Source: Rhizophagus sp. LPA8_4_AMF (lineage: Eukaryota; Glomeromycota; Glomeromycetes; Glomerales; Glomeraceae). Taken from it: a DNA stretch of 39,200 nucleotides. Under the pieces are notes generated by a model. That model ran no database searches. It saw only the letters and a list, made by a program, of their open reading frames with translations, and was not told the origin of the DNA. The translations under genes and the position numbers were made by a program. How positions within the stretch are numbered: the stretch's first letter is position 1; each line of letters begins with the position of its first letter. The stretch is taken from assembly GCA_021464525.1 (NCBI GenBank), contig JADRCO010000285.1:1-39200 (forward strand). Reading direction: 5' to 3'. Positions 21,213 to 32,337 of this stretch are shown here, in pieces.

Positions 21213-23778
21213 ATGTTAAGACAAGATTCTTTAAGTACAATTTCTGGAACTACTATAGCAGAAAAATCGCTATTAACTTCTTCTTCAGTAGCGACAATAA
21301 ATATAGAGAATAATGATTTACTTTACCTAGATGGTAAACATATAAAAGATAGTTCAGATAGAACTATATTATTGAGAGGAATAAATTTGTCGGGAGCTTC
21401 AAAAAATCCCTCATATCCCTCAAAAATTCCTTCGCATCAGCCAGAAGAATTTTTTGATCATAAAAAAGCCAGATTTATAGGTAGACCATTTCCGTTGGAA
21501 AGTGCTGATGAACATTTTCAACGATTAAAGCAATGGGGATTTAATTTTCTTAGATTTATTGTAACTTGGGAAGCAATAGAGCATGAAGGACCTGGTAAAT
21601 ATGATTATGAATTTTTAGATTACATTGTAAAAATTTTACATAAAGCCAAAGAATATGGCTTTAAGTGCTTCATTGATCCTCATCAAGACGTGGTAAGCTT
21701 TCTATTGATTTTAAAATATAGTAAATAACTGATTTTTGGAAGTGAATTTCTTCTCACAATCTTTTATCACTTAATTAAATAGTGGAGTAGATTTTCAGGT
21801 GGTTCAGGAGCTCCAGGATGGACGCTTGAATTGGCAGGATTTAATATCAGGAATTTTTCGGAAACTGAAGCAGCGATAGTACAAAATACATATGATAAAC
21901 CAAAAGAATTTCCTAAGATGGTATGGTCAACAAATTATTATAAACTAGCGTCGTCAACAATGTTTACGTTATTTTATTCGGGAAGAACATATGCACCAAA
22001 ATGTATTGTTGACGATATGAATATACAAGATTATTTACAATCGCACTTTATTAATTCTTATAAAGCATTAGCAGAAAGAATAGCGAAAGAAAACTTAACA
22101 GATAACGTTGTAGTTGGATATGATACAATGAATGAACCAAGTTGGGGATGGGTTGGAACAAACGATTTAAATAAGTATCCAGAATTTCAAGAATATAGGA
22201 GGGGGAAAACTCCTACTCCATTTCAAACAATGTTATTAGGAGAGGGAATTCCATGTAAAGTAGATGTATGGGACATAGTTTGGTACGGATTTGGTAAATT
22301 AGGAAGCGAATATATTGATCCAAAAGGAAAAACAGCATGGTTAGAAAATGATCCCGAAGGTTATAATTGGAAGAAATCCGAAGAATTTCCGCGTGGAGAA
22401 TGTATTTGGGCGGCACATGGAGTATGGGATAAATCTACCAGAAAACTTTTACGACCTGATTATTTTTCCATGAATCCAATTAACAATAAACCGTATAATT
22501 GGTATGAAGAAAGCTTTAAACCATTTGTAAGAAAATATACTTCAACATTACGTTCAATTCATCCTAATGCAATAATATTCGTACAACCACCCGTACTTGA
22601 AATTCCGCCTAAATTTAATAATCCCGAAGACCCACAAGAAAGACTAATTTATTCACCACATTGGTATGATGGACTAACATTAGTGCAAAAACAATTCAAT
22701 TGGTGGAATATTGATTATTTAGGTATTAAAAGAGGAAAATATTTAGGACCTATACCCGCAATTAAAATAGGAAACAAAGCAATTAAACAAAGTTTTGCGG
22801 AACAGTTAGGGGTAATTAAAAGCGAAGGGGAAAAATATTTAGGTAACATTCCATGCATAATTGGTGAAATCGGTATTCCATTTGATATGGAAAATGGAAA
22901 AGCATATAAAACAGGAAATTATATTCAACAAATTAAAGCTTTGGATGCTAACTTTGTCGCTTTAGAATCAAATTTACTTAATTACACTCTATGGAATTAT
23001 TGTGATGATAATGATCATCAATGGGGGGATCAATGGAATGGAGAAGATTTATCCATTAACTCAACTTCGAATCCGGCCAATTCTCTATTGTCATATAATT
23101 ATAACAAAGACTTAGATATTGGTGGTAGAGCATTATTTAGTTTACTTCGACCATTTCCATTAAAAACATTTGGTGAACCGTTGAGTTTAAATTTCAATCC
23201 GTGGACCAGAAAATTTTATTATTCTTATCGTAATGTAACAGATACACCAAAAGATTTCCCCACCGAAATTTATCTACCAAGATATCATTTTAATAATGAA
23301 AACTATTTTACTGTTAAAGTTAGTAGTGGCAAATGGAATTGGGATAAAGATAATCAACGAATTTTATATTGGCATGATATCACTTCAATGAATGAAAGTA
23401 AGGAAAATTTGGATTATAGCGTGCATGAAATTTATATAGAAGGTAAAATTGACAATTTTGATGATGATGAAAATCTTTGTTGTTAATACCTTAAAAAAAA
23501 AAAATATTTTCTTAAAAATGGCAGTAAGGGATTATGGGATTATAAAAAGGTGGGAAATAAATTTATCTAATTGTATTTTTCCTTCAATAGGTAAAAGAAA
23601 TCTATTAAATGTTGATCTCGTTAGAGAAGTTACTACGCTACCATGTACTACTAATGAGAAAATTAATGAGAAAAAGGAGAACAGTGCAGGGTATTCTATC
23701 AAAACATTTGGTAGTATATGTTTTTTAACGGCCATATCTTTATCGATTTTATTAAATTATTACGATTTAATATTTTAA
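21213..23778 (+). CDS. EGH1: GH5 beta-glucosidase of EGH1/EGCrP type (glucosylceramide / steryl glucoside)
   Basis: Three exons (21213-21692, 21783-23442, 23525-23778) give 797 residues, the size of fungal Egh1/EGCrP2 enzymes (about 760-830). These intracellular GH5 enzymes hydrolyse glucosylceramide and/or ergosteryl glucoside. Landmarks: DRTILLRGINLSGASKNPSY, WGFNFLRFIVTWEAIEHEGP, CFIDPHQDVWSRFSGGSGAP, acid/base E278 in GYDTMNEPSWGWVG, YSPHWYDGLTL, nucleophile E522 in PCIIGEIGIPFDM, and LNYTLWNYCDDNDHQWGD. After the catalytic barrel comes a beta-sandwich-like domain. Without the last intron the protein would stop at ENLCC (23486). Splicing GTAAAA (23443) to GCAG (23524) restores frame into 84 more residues ending in a hydrophobic segment, FGSICFLTAISLSILLNYY. 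This suggests a C-terminal tail anchor. Whether it acts mainly on ceramide or sterol glucosides cannot be told from sequence. Confidence 0.92.
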
Positions 23779-23820
23779 TTAAATAGACTGTGTGAAAGAA
23801 ATAAATACATATATAAAAAA

Positions 23821-23852
23821 TATATACTGTATATATTTATATACAGTATATA
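23821..23852. repeat. Perfect hairpin 3' of EGH1
   Basis: TATATACTGTATAT and its reverse complement ATATACAGTATATA are separated by four bases, forming a 14-bp stem 43 bp past the EGH1 stop codon, then a T run. It probably lies in the 3' UTR or end-processing region. A bacterial-type terminator role is not expected in a fungus. Confidence 0.6.
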
Positions 23853-24464
23853 TATATTTTTTATTGTATTTTTATTTTCTCTCCTTTCAAATAAAAATTA
23901 CTAGTAAACTTTTTTTGCATTCACATGAGTCAATTCTTCTAAATAATTTATACTTTTATATAACATTTTGAATATATGAGGCCAGCCCTTTATTAAGAAT
24001 TCTTTGTCAAAATTATGCAGTAAAATTTTTACGAAATGAAATAAATTTTAAATATTTGATGGTCTGACAAGGATGCATAAAACAATTGGCTCAGAATACG
24101 ACAGGTAGAGATTAAAATTTTGGACACGTATTCTGTTAAGCTTTTCGCGTCGACTTAAATAGACTTTCATCAAACTTTTGCGGTACACAACATACTAATG
24201 ATACTATATAACGTTATGACGCATATATCACACGTGATGAGAAAGTTTGGCTTTATTTCGGGTTGATAATCATTTGATTTCAAGCTTGTGTCCAAATAAA
24301 TAATTTAAATAGACTCGGTTTATGGTGCCAAAAGTCGACATTTTCTTTCCTGTTCTTCGTTATATCTTAACCACTTTCTTTATTTTATAATTTTATACGT
24401 TCTGGATTTCATCAAAAATTTATTTATCTTTATATTTTTTTTCAACAGATAAAACTTATTTAAC
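23853..24464. other. Intergenic and upstream region of the zinc-knuckle gene
   Basis: AT-rich with patches of mixed composition around 24060-24260, probably including the promoter of the 24465 gene. A TTTATTTTATAATTTTATAC stretch near 24382 could serve as a TATA-like element. No frames or repeats are supported. Confidence 0.35.
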
Positions 24465-26027
24465 ATGCCTCTCAAACTTGAAGAAATTTCTCCTGAAAGT
24501 GAGCTTCAACAAAATCTTGAACAGCTTAATGTCACAGAAAATGATGGTAATAAACGTGATGTTGATGTACATGCAGTAGAAGGAGAGTCTGCTAATAACG
24601 ACAAAAGACAAGATCGTAAAACTACTTTGGACAATAATATTATCAATGAGAAAAAATGGAGTGATGAAACAACTTGTCATTCTGAAGATGGTAATCATGA
24701 AATTGGGTCAAATGTTACTAACGATAATGACAAGGAAAAGGATTATACTTCTTCTGCTGATGAATCTGATTTTAGTCTGCCAAAACATCGGAAAGATTAT
24801 CCAAGTGATGATGAAAGAACAGATTCTGAACCGTTGAGTAATGAAGAAGACGAGACTGGTTCGGAAGACAGTAATTATCGTTTGATTCCTCTACAAAAAT
24901 TGTCAGAAATATATACTCCTTATGAACAAACAACTCCAATTAAGTCTTCTAATACTCTTCAAATAAATGGTACGAACGACCCATTTGAGGTTTCTCCAAT
25001 GTCTCTTGGCGACAGTTCTCTTCAAGATGATGATATAGACATAGCAAGAATTGTTAATCCTATTGTAAAGTGTATCGCTGATTTGAAATCAGAATTTCGT
25101 ACACAATTGGCTAAAATTCATTATTGTCCGAATACTAATCTTGATGAAGTGAAAGTTGACGAAAACTGGCAAGATACTGAATTCGAAAAACCACAAGATC
25201 AATATTGTTATAATGCTATTGCCACTGCTGGAAAACTTCTTGACGTTATTATGCCGATGCAACTACCTGACGAAGCTAAAGAACACCTTGCTCAAGCTCG
25301 TCACATCCTTTGGAAAAAAGCTTTGCTTTGTCGTACTAATACTGAAAACATCAATTTATCTAGTTCAAATATTTCTCGAGCGGATAACGATGTTGATCCT
25401 GCTACTGCAACTGTTACTTCTCCGAATGATACTTCGAAATCTGGTACGGAATTAGTTTCTTCGAATATTGATGAAAATAACAAATCGTCTGGGTCATCTG
25501 TCCAAGCGAAGAGTAATGGTGAAAACAACAACAAAACTTCTGTCGAGATTGCCAATAAAGCCGAGGGTCAAACATCAACTGTCGTTACCACGAAAAATAT
25601 AGAAAGTAGCAATAATCATAACGCAACTAACCCTCACAAATATCGACGTGGTACAAGTCAAGGAAGAAAATTGAGACGTCATTCGGTTCGTGGCTCATCA
25701 ACATATTCTTCTCCAAAAAGTGGTCGGTGTAGCCAAAATTATTCACCTAGGACACCTAATTCACGTTCTCCTCGTGCTGGAAGCACTGTTACTTCTTCTA
25801 TTGCTGGTTCTGCTACTCAAGCAAATAATAGACGATTTGTTGGATTTTTACCTTCAAGATGCTTTACTTGTGGTGGTATTGGTCATTTCGCCACCAACTG
25901 TCCTAACAAAGGATCTTTTATTACTACAAGTACGAGTAATAATCATTATCAACCTTCTCGTAGTCGCCGCGGTCGATATAAAAGGACCACAGAAACCAAC
26001 ACGAATAATTTCACTTCTAATGAATAA
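24465..26027 (+). CDS. Hypothetical 520-residue CCHC zinc-knuckle protein, intronless
   Basis: A single uninterrupted frame. Residues 1-165 are acidic and low-complexity with Ser/Asp-rich stretches (DEETGSEDSN). Residues about 195-295 look folded, with IVNPIVKCIADLKSEFRTQL and a helical segment (QDQYCYNAIATAGKLLDVIM followed by QARHILWKKALLCR). Then comes a Ser/Thr/Asn-rich linker, a basic SR-like region (GRKLRRHSVRGSSTYSSPKS) and one zinc knuckle at 466-479 with the pattern C-x2-C-x4-H-x4-C (CFTCGGIGHFATNC). The tail is again basic. Zinc knuckles bind single-stranded RNA or DNA. The order 'helical domain, basic linker, single knuckle' also resembles Gag-like proteins of retroelements. No protease, reverse transcriptase or recombinase follows. 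It could be a host RNA-binding protein or a domesticated/solo Gag. Confidence 0.8.
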   Translation: MPLKLEEISPESELQQNLEQLNVTENDGNKRDVDVHAVEGESANNDKRQDRKTTLDNNIINEKKWSDETTCHSEDGNHEIGSNVTNDNDKEKDYTSSADESDFSLPKHRKDYPSDDERTDSEPLSNEEDETGSEDSNYRLIPLQKLSEIYTPYEQTTPIKSSNTLQINGTNDPFEVSPMSLGDSSLQDDDIDIARIVNPIVKCIADLKSEFRTQLAKIHYCPNTNLDEVKVDENWQDTEFEKPQDQYCYNAIATAGKLLDVIMPMQLPDEAKEHLAQARHILWKKALLCRTNTENINLSSSNISRADNDVDPATATVTSPNDTSKSGTELVSSNIDENNKSSGSSVQAKSNGENNNKTSVEIANKAEGQTSTVVTTKNIESSNNHNATNPHKYRRGTSQGRKLRRHSVRGSSTYSSPKSGRCSQNYSPRTPNSRSPRAGSTVTSSIAGSATQANNRRFVGFLPSRCFTCGGIGHFATNCPNKGSFITTSTSNNHYQPSRSRRGRYKRTTETNTNNFTSNE

Positions 26028-27787
26028 ACAGAAAAAGGTTGTTGTTGTAAAACTAATATTAAATAGGATGTAATAATTTGTTGTTGTAATCTATTATTTG
26101 TAAATGAACGATTATTAATAATGTAGCTGGTATTTATCACTAACTATAGTTGAAAGAGGTAGATTTAAACTCAATTCTGAGTGCGATTGGAGTGAAAGGA
26201 GGGTCGTTGTTGCATTTATTTCTTTAGGTTGTTATTATATGTTTTATTTAGAAAGGTGTACGCTGTACATGTACGTGTTGCAATTCATTAGATACATCCG
26301 TAGAATGTAATTAAGGTTTCAAAGAATTCAAGCATATTAGAATTCAAGCGTATTTGCGAATGAATATTTATTAGCGTTATTTCATATTCTGATGTAAAGA
26401 ATAGTATTGATTATAAGAAACCTTTCTTCAATTTCATTTTAAAATTTATAATTAAATAGTTATTAAAAGTTTACTGCGGATGAAATATTAAGGATTCATG
26501 AAAAAAAAAAATAAAATGAGATTAAATATATGATAAATGTATTGAGATGCGTTTTATAGGCATATCACTTTTTTTTATAATCTGAAATACTTCATATTCA
26601 TCTATAGAAAGTATTATCGGTTCTCTGATCAATTTTTCATAAGAACTTTTTCAAAAAATCATAATCAAAACCAAATGATGGACCGTAACTATTCCAATAA
26701 TTTATAGATTCTTTTCATATTTTACTCGACTTCCATTTGATGAGTTTGTTGCAACCATATAACCATAAGATAATAATAAAACATTCATTAGTATTATTGA
26801 CGAAGAATGTCACGTGTTCGACAATATTGAAATTGGACTATTATAACTATTATAAAAAATATTTTTTTTAACTTAGCGCACTGCATATCCTTTTCAGGAC
26901 TTTCCTAAAGTAGTAAATTGGTTTTCCAATAACAGATAATGCAGCCGTACGCCCATTCAAAATTTTAAAATAATTTTCTCCGGTAGCGGGAAATTATTTT
27001 CTGCCAATCCAACTTTGTCAAGAACTAGACCGTAATATCACTGCCGCATTTCCGCTTATTAATATAAATATATAGATAATTATATTACGCCAAAATAAAA
27101 AAAAAATAATCTCAAATGATTGCAATTGTTTTATGGCACAATATGTGATAAAAAATTTTTTATTTTTGTTTAATGCAGTACTATATCAATATAATCAATA
27201 TACAAATTAATAAATTGATTACGGCTTATCAATATATAATATAGTTATTATTTTTTATTGCTGACTTAGCCGTCTTTAATTGTTCCCACCTGATCACCAA
27301 CGTTGATCTCACGAAAGAGAAGACCTAAAAGTAAAGACCTAAAGAAAGAGAAGGCTTTAAAAAACGAAGAAAAAGAAGACCAAAAGACAAAACAGCGGAA
27401 TTGTGAATATTTATTTATTTATGATTATTTTTGTTATACACATTATGTGTTAGTATCGCATGATTAATTTTTGTTCATTTGAGTAATTATATTTAACTCA
27501 GCAATTTTTGCTGTAACCTCCAGAGTTAGTAATAGTATCAGCAAATAGTGCTACAGAAGAACCTCGAAATCATATGAATCTAAATACTTTTCAGGTTTTC
27601 CGCAATTGATTATTTTACAGTATACCACGTAACTATGAGTTTAGTCTATAAATTGTAATTTTGATAAATCCATTAGTCTCTTTGCAATCCTCCGAATTAC
27701 GAAAAGCTCACCTTTACAGGCAAATAAATACTGAAACCAACAAGAACAGTTATGTAATTAAGAAATCATTGTGACAAATTAAGCGTA
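26028..27787. other. Long gene-free stretch
   Basis: AT-rich 3' flank of the zinc-knuckle gene. A perfect 10-bp inverted repeat (AAAATAATTT at 26967-26976, AAATTATTTT at 26991-27000) encloses a GC-rich 14-nt loop, an isolated hairpin. A purine-rich block without coding sense lies around 27310-27395. No gene is seen. Confidence 0.4.
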
Positions 27788-27793
27788 ATTATA

Positions 27794-27870
27794 TGTTATT
27801 GCACGGACGTGTTTGTTAATGGCATGTGGCACTTCGTCAAGCACGAATGCACGATACCCGTGCAATAACA
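27794..27870. mobile_element. 77-bp palindromic mini inverted-repeat element
   Basis: TGTTATTGCACGG at the left end and CCGTGCAATAACA at the right end are a perfect 13-bp inverted repeat. The 6-bp word ATTATA directly abuts both ends (27788-27793, 27871-27876), as a target duplication would. The interior is less AT-rich than the surroundings and contains further CACG/CGTG words. A very short MITE is the simplest reading. The TSD is A/T-only and could be chance in such DNA, so the element type is left open. Confidence 0.5.
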
Positions 27871-27876
27871 ATTATA

Positions 27877-28949
27877 CTTTCATAAGGATTCAGATTTTAA
27901 TATAAAATTAATATATTAATTTTACACCATGTAATATTGGGACAGATATATTGAAAAAGGAGTTTACCCTTTGACCTGTTAGTCAGGTTTTGAGCGAGGT
28001 TGACAAGGCAATTTAAAATTTTTAATTTTTATTCATTGTTATTGTAATAGATCTCAAACTTTGGTAAGCTTATATAGATAGTCACACCCAAATACCTGTA
28101 GCTAATAATATTATAAAACTTTATTTGTTTATTTGTTCTTTTCTTTACAATATGAATCACTTTTTTATTTGCAAGCAAATTTACATTGAATTTATAGTAA
28201 ATATTAATAGGTTTATTTAAAATTATTAACTTTTTTTTTTGAGTTTTATTAGTAATTTAAACTATTTAATACTTAGTTTTATATTTAATTATTATAAAAC
28301 ATATGATAAAAATTATAAATTAAGTTTATGACCAAAGGTTATGAATTTAACGTCATATATAAGAGTTAACTTATCAATTTATATTTTGGATTGTACTGTA
28401 TATATAATAAAATATTATTTTATTTTAATCAATATTTTAAATTAAATTAATATATGCAATTATTTATTTTAAAAAATTTGGTCAGTTTCTTTTGGAAGCT
28501 ACTGTATATGGAATAATAAAAGAATGAATCTTATACTTGAAGTTGCCCACTAGAAATAAGCACAGATACATTTTTTATCCATCATGAAATCAAATGCAAA
28601 AGTAAATTTCTTTTTCAATCACAGGCAATTTTATCATATGTTTTGCTAATCTCTGGAATTTACACTACAGGTCCTATTGATTCAAATTATTCAAATTGCA
28701 GCATATGTAATCTTATACATTTTTAAATACAATCAGTCTTGAAATCAATTTAACTACTAGCAACATAATCAGGAATCTTATAAATCTTGGACCCAGTAAG
28801 GATTTATCTGGACCTTATGTCTTGATATCTTTGATGCTTTTGGGTACAGTTGATCCCTCCATAGTCACCCCACATCCCCCCTTATAAATACATTTGTGTT
28901 GGCCCAAGTTACTAATAAATTTATTAAAAAAACCCCTCTTTAATCACAC
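27877..28949. other. Gene-free stretch
   Basis: Very AT-rich to about 28500, then mixed composition to 28880. The later part abuts the Crinkler pseudogene. No frame, repeat or RNA could be supported. Confidence 0.35.
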
Positions 28950-30580
28950 GTGGAAATTCTATTTCGTTGTGAAAATCTGCAATTTTTTTTGTTGAAGTTT
29001 TATTTTGATATTTCTTTCCGGATCCTTAGGAAAACCATATATACAGTACTATTGAGATCTACAATTGTATTTTTAATAAGCGTTTTAATCATCTTCACTT
29101 TCGGATACACAGAAATGTTTGATAGCAATTGGAGGCGAAAGGCGATTTTCATGTAAAAGTTTCTATTTCGCAAAGGATTCCTCATTTCCTAATAATGCCA
29201 TCCTAACTATAGGCAGGGAAATCAGATCCAACGATGATTGAAGATTTCTTGCCAAACGTTCAGTAAGAGAAGCGTAATGAAAGTCCTTGGATGTCCATTA
29301 CAATCGGAGATAATTTTTCTAATGGAATACAATCTTTCTTTTCTAAACTTTCACATAATTTACAAAATAACTTTACTGTTCTGAATTTTTAATCTTTTTT
29401 GCAAGTGCAAGATAGGGCATGTAAAGTTCATTTAATATTCGCTTAATATTTTTGAGAGGGCCTGTAAGGCTTTCGTGGATAATCTCATAGTCTCATCAAC
29501 ACATAAGAGTACTGATTTTCCCGAATGATGTATATACTTTTAATGGCCTTAAAAGCATCCAATGAATCAAAATGTTTACTAAAATTATCGTAAAATTCAA
29601 TCCAGGACAATTCTTCCTCATCGAAAAAATAGCTCCATAAAATACGCATTGCTATCCTTTTCGAAAATTGCTGTCTGCTTCATTATCATCATATGACGAA
29701 AGCCCATTATACGTAATACAAACGCCGGTTGAATTACGAATAAGATTTATAACTTCATGATCCTGAGGATGTTTTTCTTTTAAAATAATTACTAACAAGT
29801 TCAATATCTTCACCTTTCAAACTAGCTAACTCGTCAAAAAAGAATGATTTTCCTCCTTCTGGTGCAGATTGCATTTCTGGTTACACGATACCATTCATAA
29901 ATATAATTCTATGTTTCGTATAGAGCATCGTCTCTATCTTCTCTTTCTACAAACTGCATTATTGCACAATTTGTGTGGCTTTGCGAAATCAGTTTTGATC
30001 CATCCTTTTCTCTTCATCCTCCGTTAAAAACTTTACTATTGATTTTTAGGAGAACTAAAATCTTTCAGAATGCATGTAAAATGTTAGTATAATATTGCTT
30101 CCATCAGGCAAGAATACGAAATTTATGTAGTTTATTCTTGATACATAGTACCTAGTTTCTCTTTTTTCGTTATTTTTTCCTCGTCCGGACCGGAATTCCG
30201 CTTTCCATTTCACTAATCGAATAAAAAATTGATAATTCGTTACTGCAAATTTCTTGTTCGAGAGGTAAACCATTGGGTGACACTTACCGGCAGCGGCGGG
30301 CACTTGTACGATGATGTGAATGTTCTTATCTACAAGATAGATAACTAGCATTTTTAAGCTTTTCTTTATCTTCGTAAACGATGTTAACCTTCCAAAGTTC
30401 TATATCGACATAACCAATATTTCCTTACGCGTTTTTTGTTTTTTTTTCACATTCCAAATAATAAGCTTGAGGTCTCCAATTTTGAGTTTATCAACATCGA
30501 CTATAAAGTCATCACAAACGTTAACCGGAAAAGCATCACTAAAGAAGTCTTATACAATTTAATAATACCTTCATTTTGGA
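28950..30580 (-). pseudogene. Second Crinkler (CRN) family gene, heavily decayed, NTPase-type
   Basis: On the minus strand, pieces of one protein appear in order but in shifting frames. A header near 30540-30430 reads DAFPVNVCDDFIVDVDKLKI, then GDLKLIIWN, followed in another frame by GYVDIELWKVNI (the L-W-K-V type header end), with a TAG at 30400-30402 in the first frame. Next comes a 98-codon open piece (30055-30351) with NIHIIVQVPAAAGKCHPMVY and FFIRLVKWKAEFRSGRGKN. Near 29875-29796, SAPEGGKSFFFDELASLKGE carries a Walker A-like GGKS. Then comes NFSKHFDSLDAF (near 29600-29560), LTERLARNLQSSLDLISL (near 29260) and, after a TAG, ENRLSPPIAIKHFCV. Numerous stops and shifts exclude a working gene. 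CRN proteins with a P-loop NTPase between header and nuclease domain are an established architecture; the first CRN pseudogene here lacks that domain. End points are approximate. Confidence 0.8.
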
Positions 30581-30614
30581 GGTAATTCTATAAAGTAATA
30601 AAATGAAATTTAAA

Positions 30615-30871
30615 GAAAGAAATTTTTTTTAGAGAAAAACTTTTAGAGAAAAAAATAATTTTTTTTTAGAGAAAAACTTTTAGAGAAAAAAATAATTTTT
30701 TTTTAGAGAAAACTTTTAGAGAAAAAAATAATTTTTTTTTAGAGAAAAACTTTTAGAGAAAGAAATATTTATTTTTTTTTTTAGAGAAAACTTTTAGAGA
30801 AAGAAATTATTATTTTTTTTTTAGAGAAAGTTTGAAAGAAATGATTAAATAATTTTTTTTAGAGAAAGTTT
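30615..30871. repeat. Minisatellite, seven units of 36-42 bp
   Basis: The motif AGAGAAAAACTTTTAGAGAA or a close variant recurs at 30631, 30668, 30705, 30741, 30783, 30823 and 30861, each preceded by a T run. The two halves of the motif are themselves similar (AGAGAAA twice). The array starts just upstream of the second Crinkler pseudogene. Confidence 0.9.
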
Positions 30872-31396
30872 TCTCAACTTGAAAAAGTTTGAGGATATAT
30901 ATATACTTGTAAAAACCTTCTAAATTCGTCGTGATTAATAAATAAAATAGACTTGATCAGTTAGGTGCTTTGACAGTAAAAATTCTCGGGAGTATTTATC
31001 ATAATTTGTTAAATCAACTTTTCGGTTGTACGGTTGACCGTATTTGACTTAGCGTGGGGAAATGTGACTTTGCTAGTCCGAAGTGTAACAGCGTACAGGA
31101 CTATTTTAATACCTCTATATATTCTACATTTCTACGAAAGTTGATATCCGGATGTCCGTCCGGCAAAAGTGTCATTCTTGACATACAAAATAAAAATGAA
31201 TATATAAACATATCAAAAATGATATATTTGCTTCGCACGTAACGTTGTGTAACAAAAAAAAACTACGTCTAAAGTGCAAACCGAGTAAGAAACGATTTGG
31301 CGAAATTAAATTATCAATAAGGTATATTTTAAACTGATTTTCTAAAATTATTTAATTGAATCCGTGAATGATATTGTTTGAAACATTTACCAGGTT
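30872..31396. other. Gene-free stretch
   Basis: Mixed composition around 30950-31260. A 62-codon plus-strand frame at 31054-31242 has no domain and no supporting signals. Nothing else is identified. Confidence 0.35.
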
Positions 31397-31519
31397 CGTT
31401 CACGTGATCGTGAGCCAATTGGAGTGGCTGACTATTTATAGAGACCAATCAATCGCGTATATCACGTGATCGAACGCGGCTTTAAATGGCAGAATTTTTT
31501 GAAGCTGTGCAGATTTTGT
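31397..31519 (+). promoter_or_regulatory. Promoter-like block with paired CACGTGATCG sites, CCAAT and TATA
   Basis: Two copies of CACGTGATCG (31401-31410, and 31463-31472) are CACGTG E-box motifs with identical 3' flanks. Between them lie CCAAT at 31415-31419 and TATTTATA at 31433-31440. An ATG at 31486 opens MAEFFEAVQIL and is followed by a strong donor GTGTAAGT at 31518. This arrangement is what a promoter plus short first exon would look like. No downstream exon set could be fixed, so the gene itself is not called. Confidence 0.4.
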
Positions 31520-32337
31520 GTAAGTAAAGTTGACGATTCTATCTAGAATATCAGTGAAGCGCTCATAGAGTTGATGTTGATAAGTATAGATAGTTTAGAC
31601 AAAGGTGCTTCACGAGTATTAGTAAAAATATCATTTCGCTTGTAAACAAAACCTATGAATAGCCTAACAACTCGGTTGCACATATATTTTTGATTTATTA
31701 TATTGTACGGACATCAGTATCTGAGGATCTAGATGCGTTACGAACAGTAAGATATAAACAGCGGGTATTTTATTTTTGTGTTCAGAGGACATTATTTCGC
31801 ATGTATTTCTTTACTAATTTGTTTCAGAATCTTGCAATAAATGGAGTCAGTTCCAAAGGAACAAGTATTTGCATGCATACTTTTATTCTCCAAGTGCAGT
31901 ACATCGAAGTGTTTTCATGGATCATGTTGTGAAACAAGATGTGGAATCCACCAATGATGAAACTACATGTAATATAAAATCATATGTGATATGTCTCAAT
32001 AAAATTTAGTATATAATTTTTATACAAAATAATTATAATACATTATATATTAATAATTATTATTACTTAAAACGATTGATGGAATATGACAGATTTTGAT
32101 CGATATTACAGTAATTACACCCACTTTGACGCAACATTGCCATTATTATTGTTTAATAAAGAACACGTAACTACATTTCATTTATGATGCAAAAATCGTA
32201 ATTTCTGATGGTACAAAAGTGTTATTATAAATACTATCTGTTGTCTTTCTTTTCTTACACGTAATGTTATTTATGTTAATGTTATTTTTTTTTTCATATC
32301 CCTAAATTTTTTTAACTTATCCCTAAATTCCACAATT
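31520..32337. other. Unassigned region, possible exons
   Basis: It contains a plus-strand frame at 31690-31932 and an overlapping 38-codon frame at 31841-31957 rich in cysteine, both preceded by a TTTGTTTCAG acceptor-like site at 31831. The remainder to 32337 is AT-rich and includes ATTATAAATAC at about 32223, a possible TATA element for the next gene. Confidence 0.3.

Noticed and set aside
23449..23778. Independent small gene after EGH1, or a frameshift in EGH1
   Set aside because: A GTAAAA...GCAG intron joins the two frames exactly in phase, which is simpler than either alternative.
24646..26140. Other-frame reading frames across the zinc-knuckle gene
   Set aside because: Leucine/isoleucine-rich shadows of the 520-codon frame.
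30615..30871. CRISPR-like array
   Set aside because: Units are contiguous variants without unique spacers and the genome is eukaryotic.
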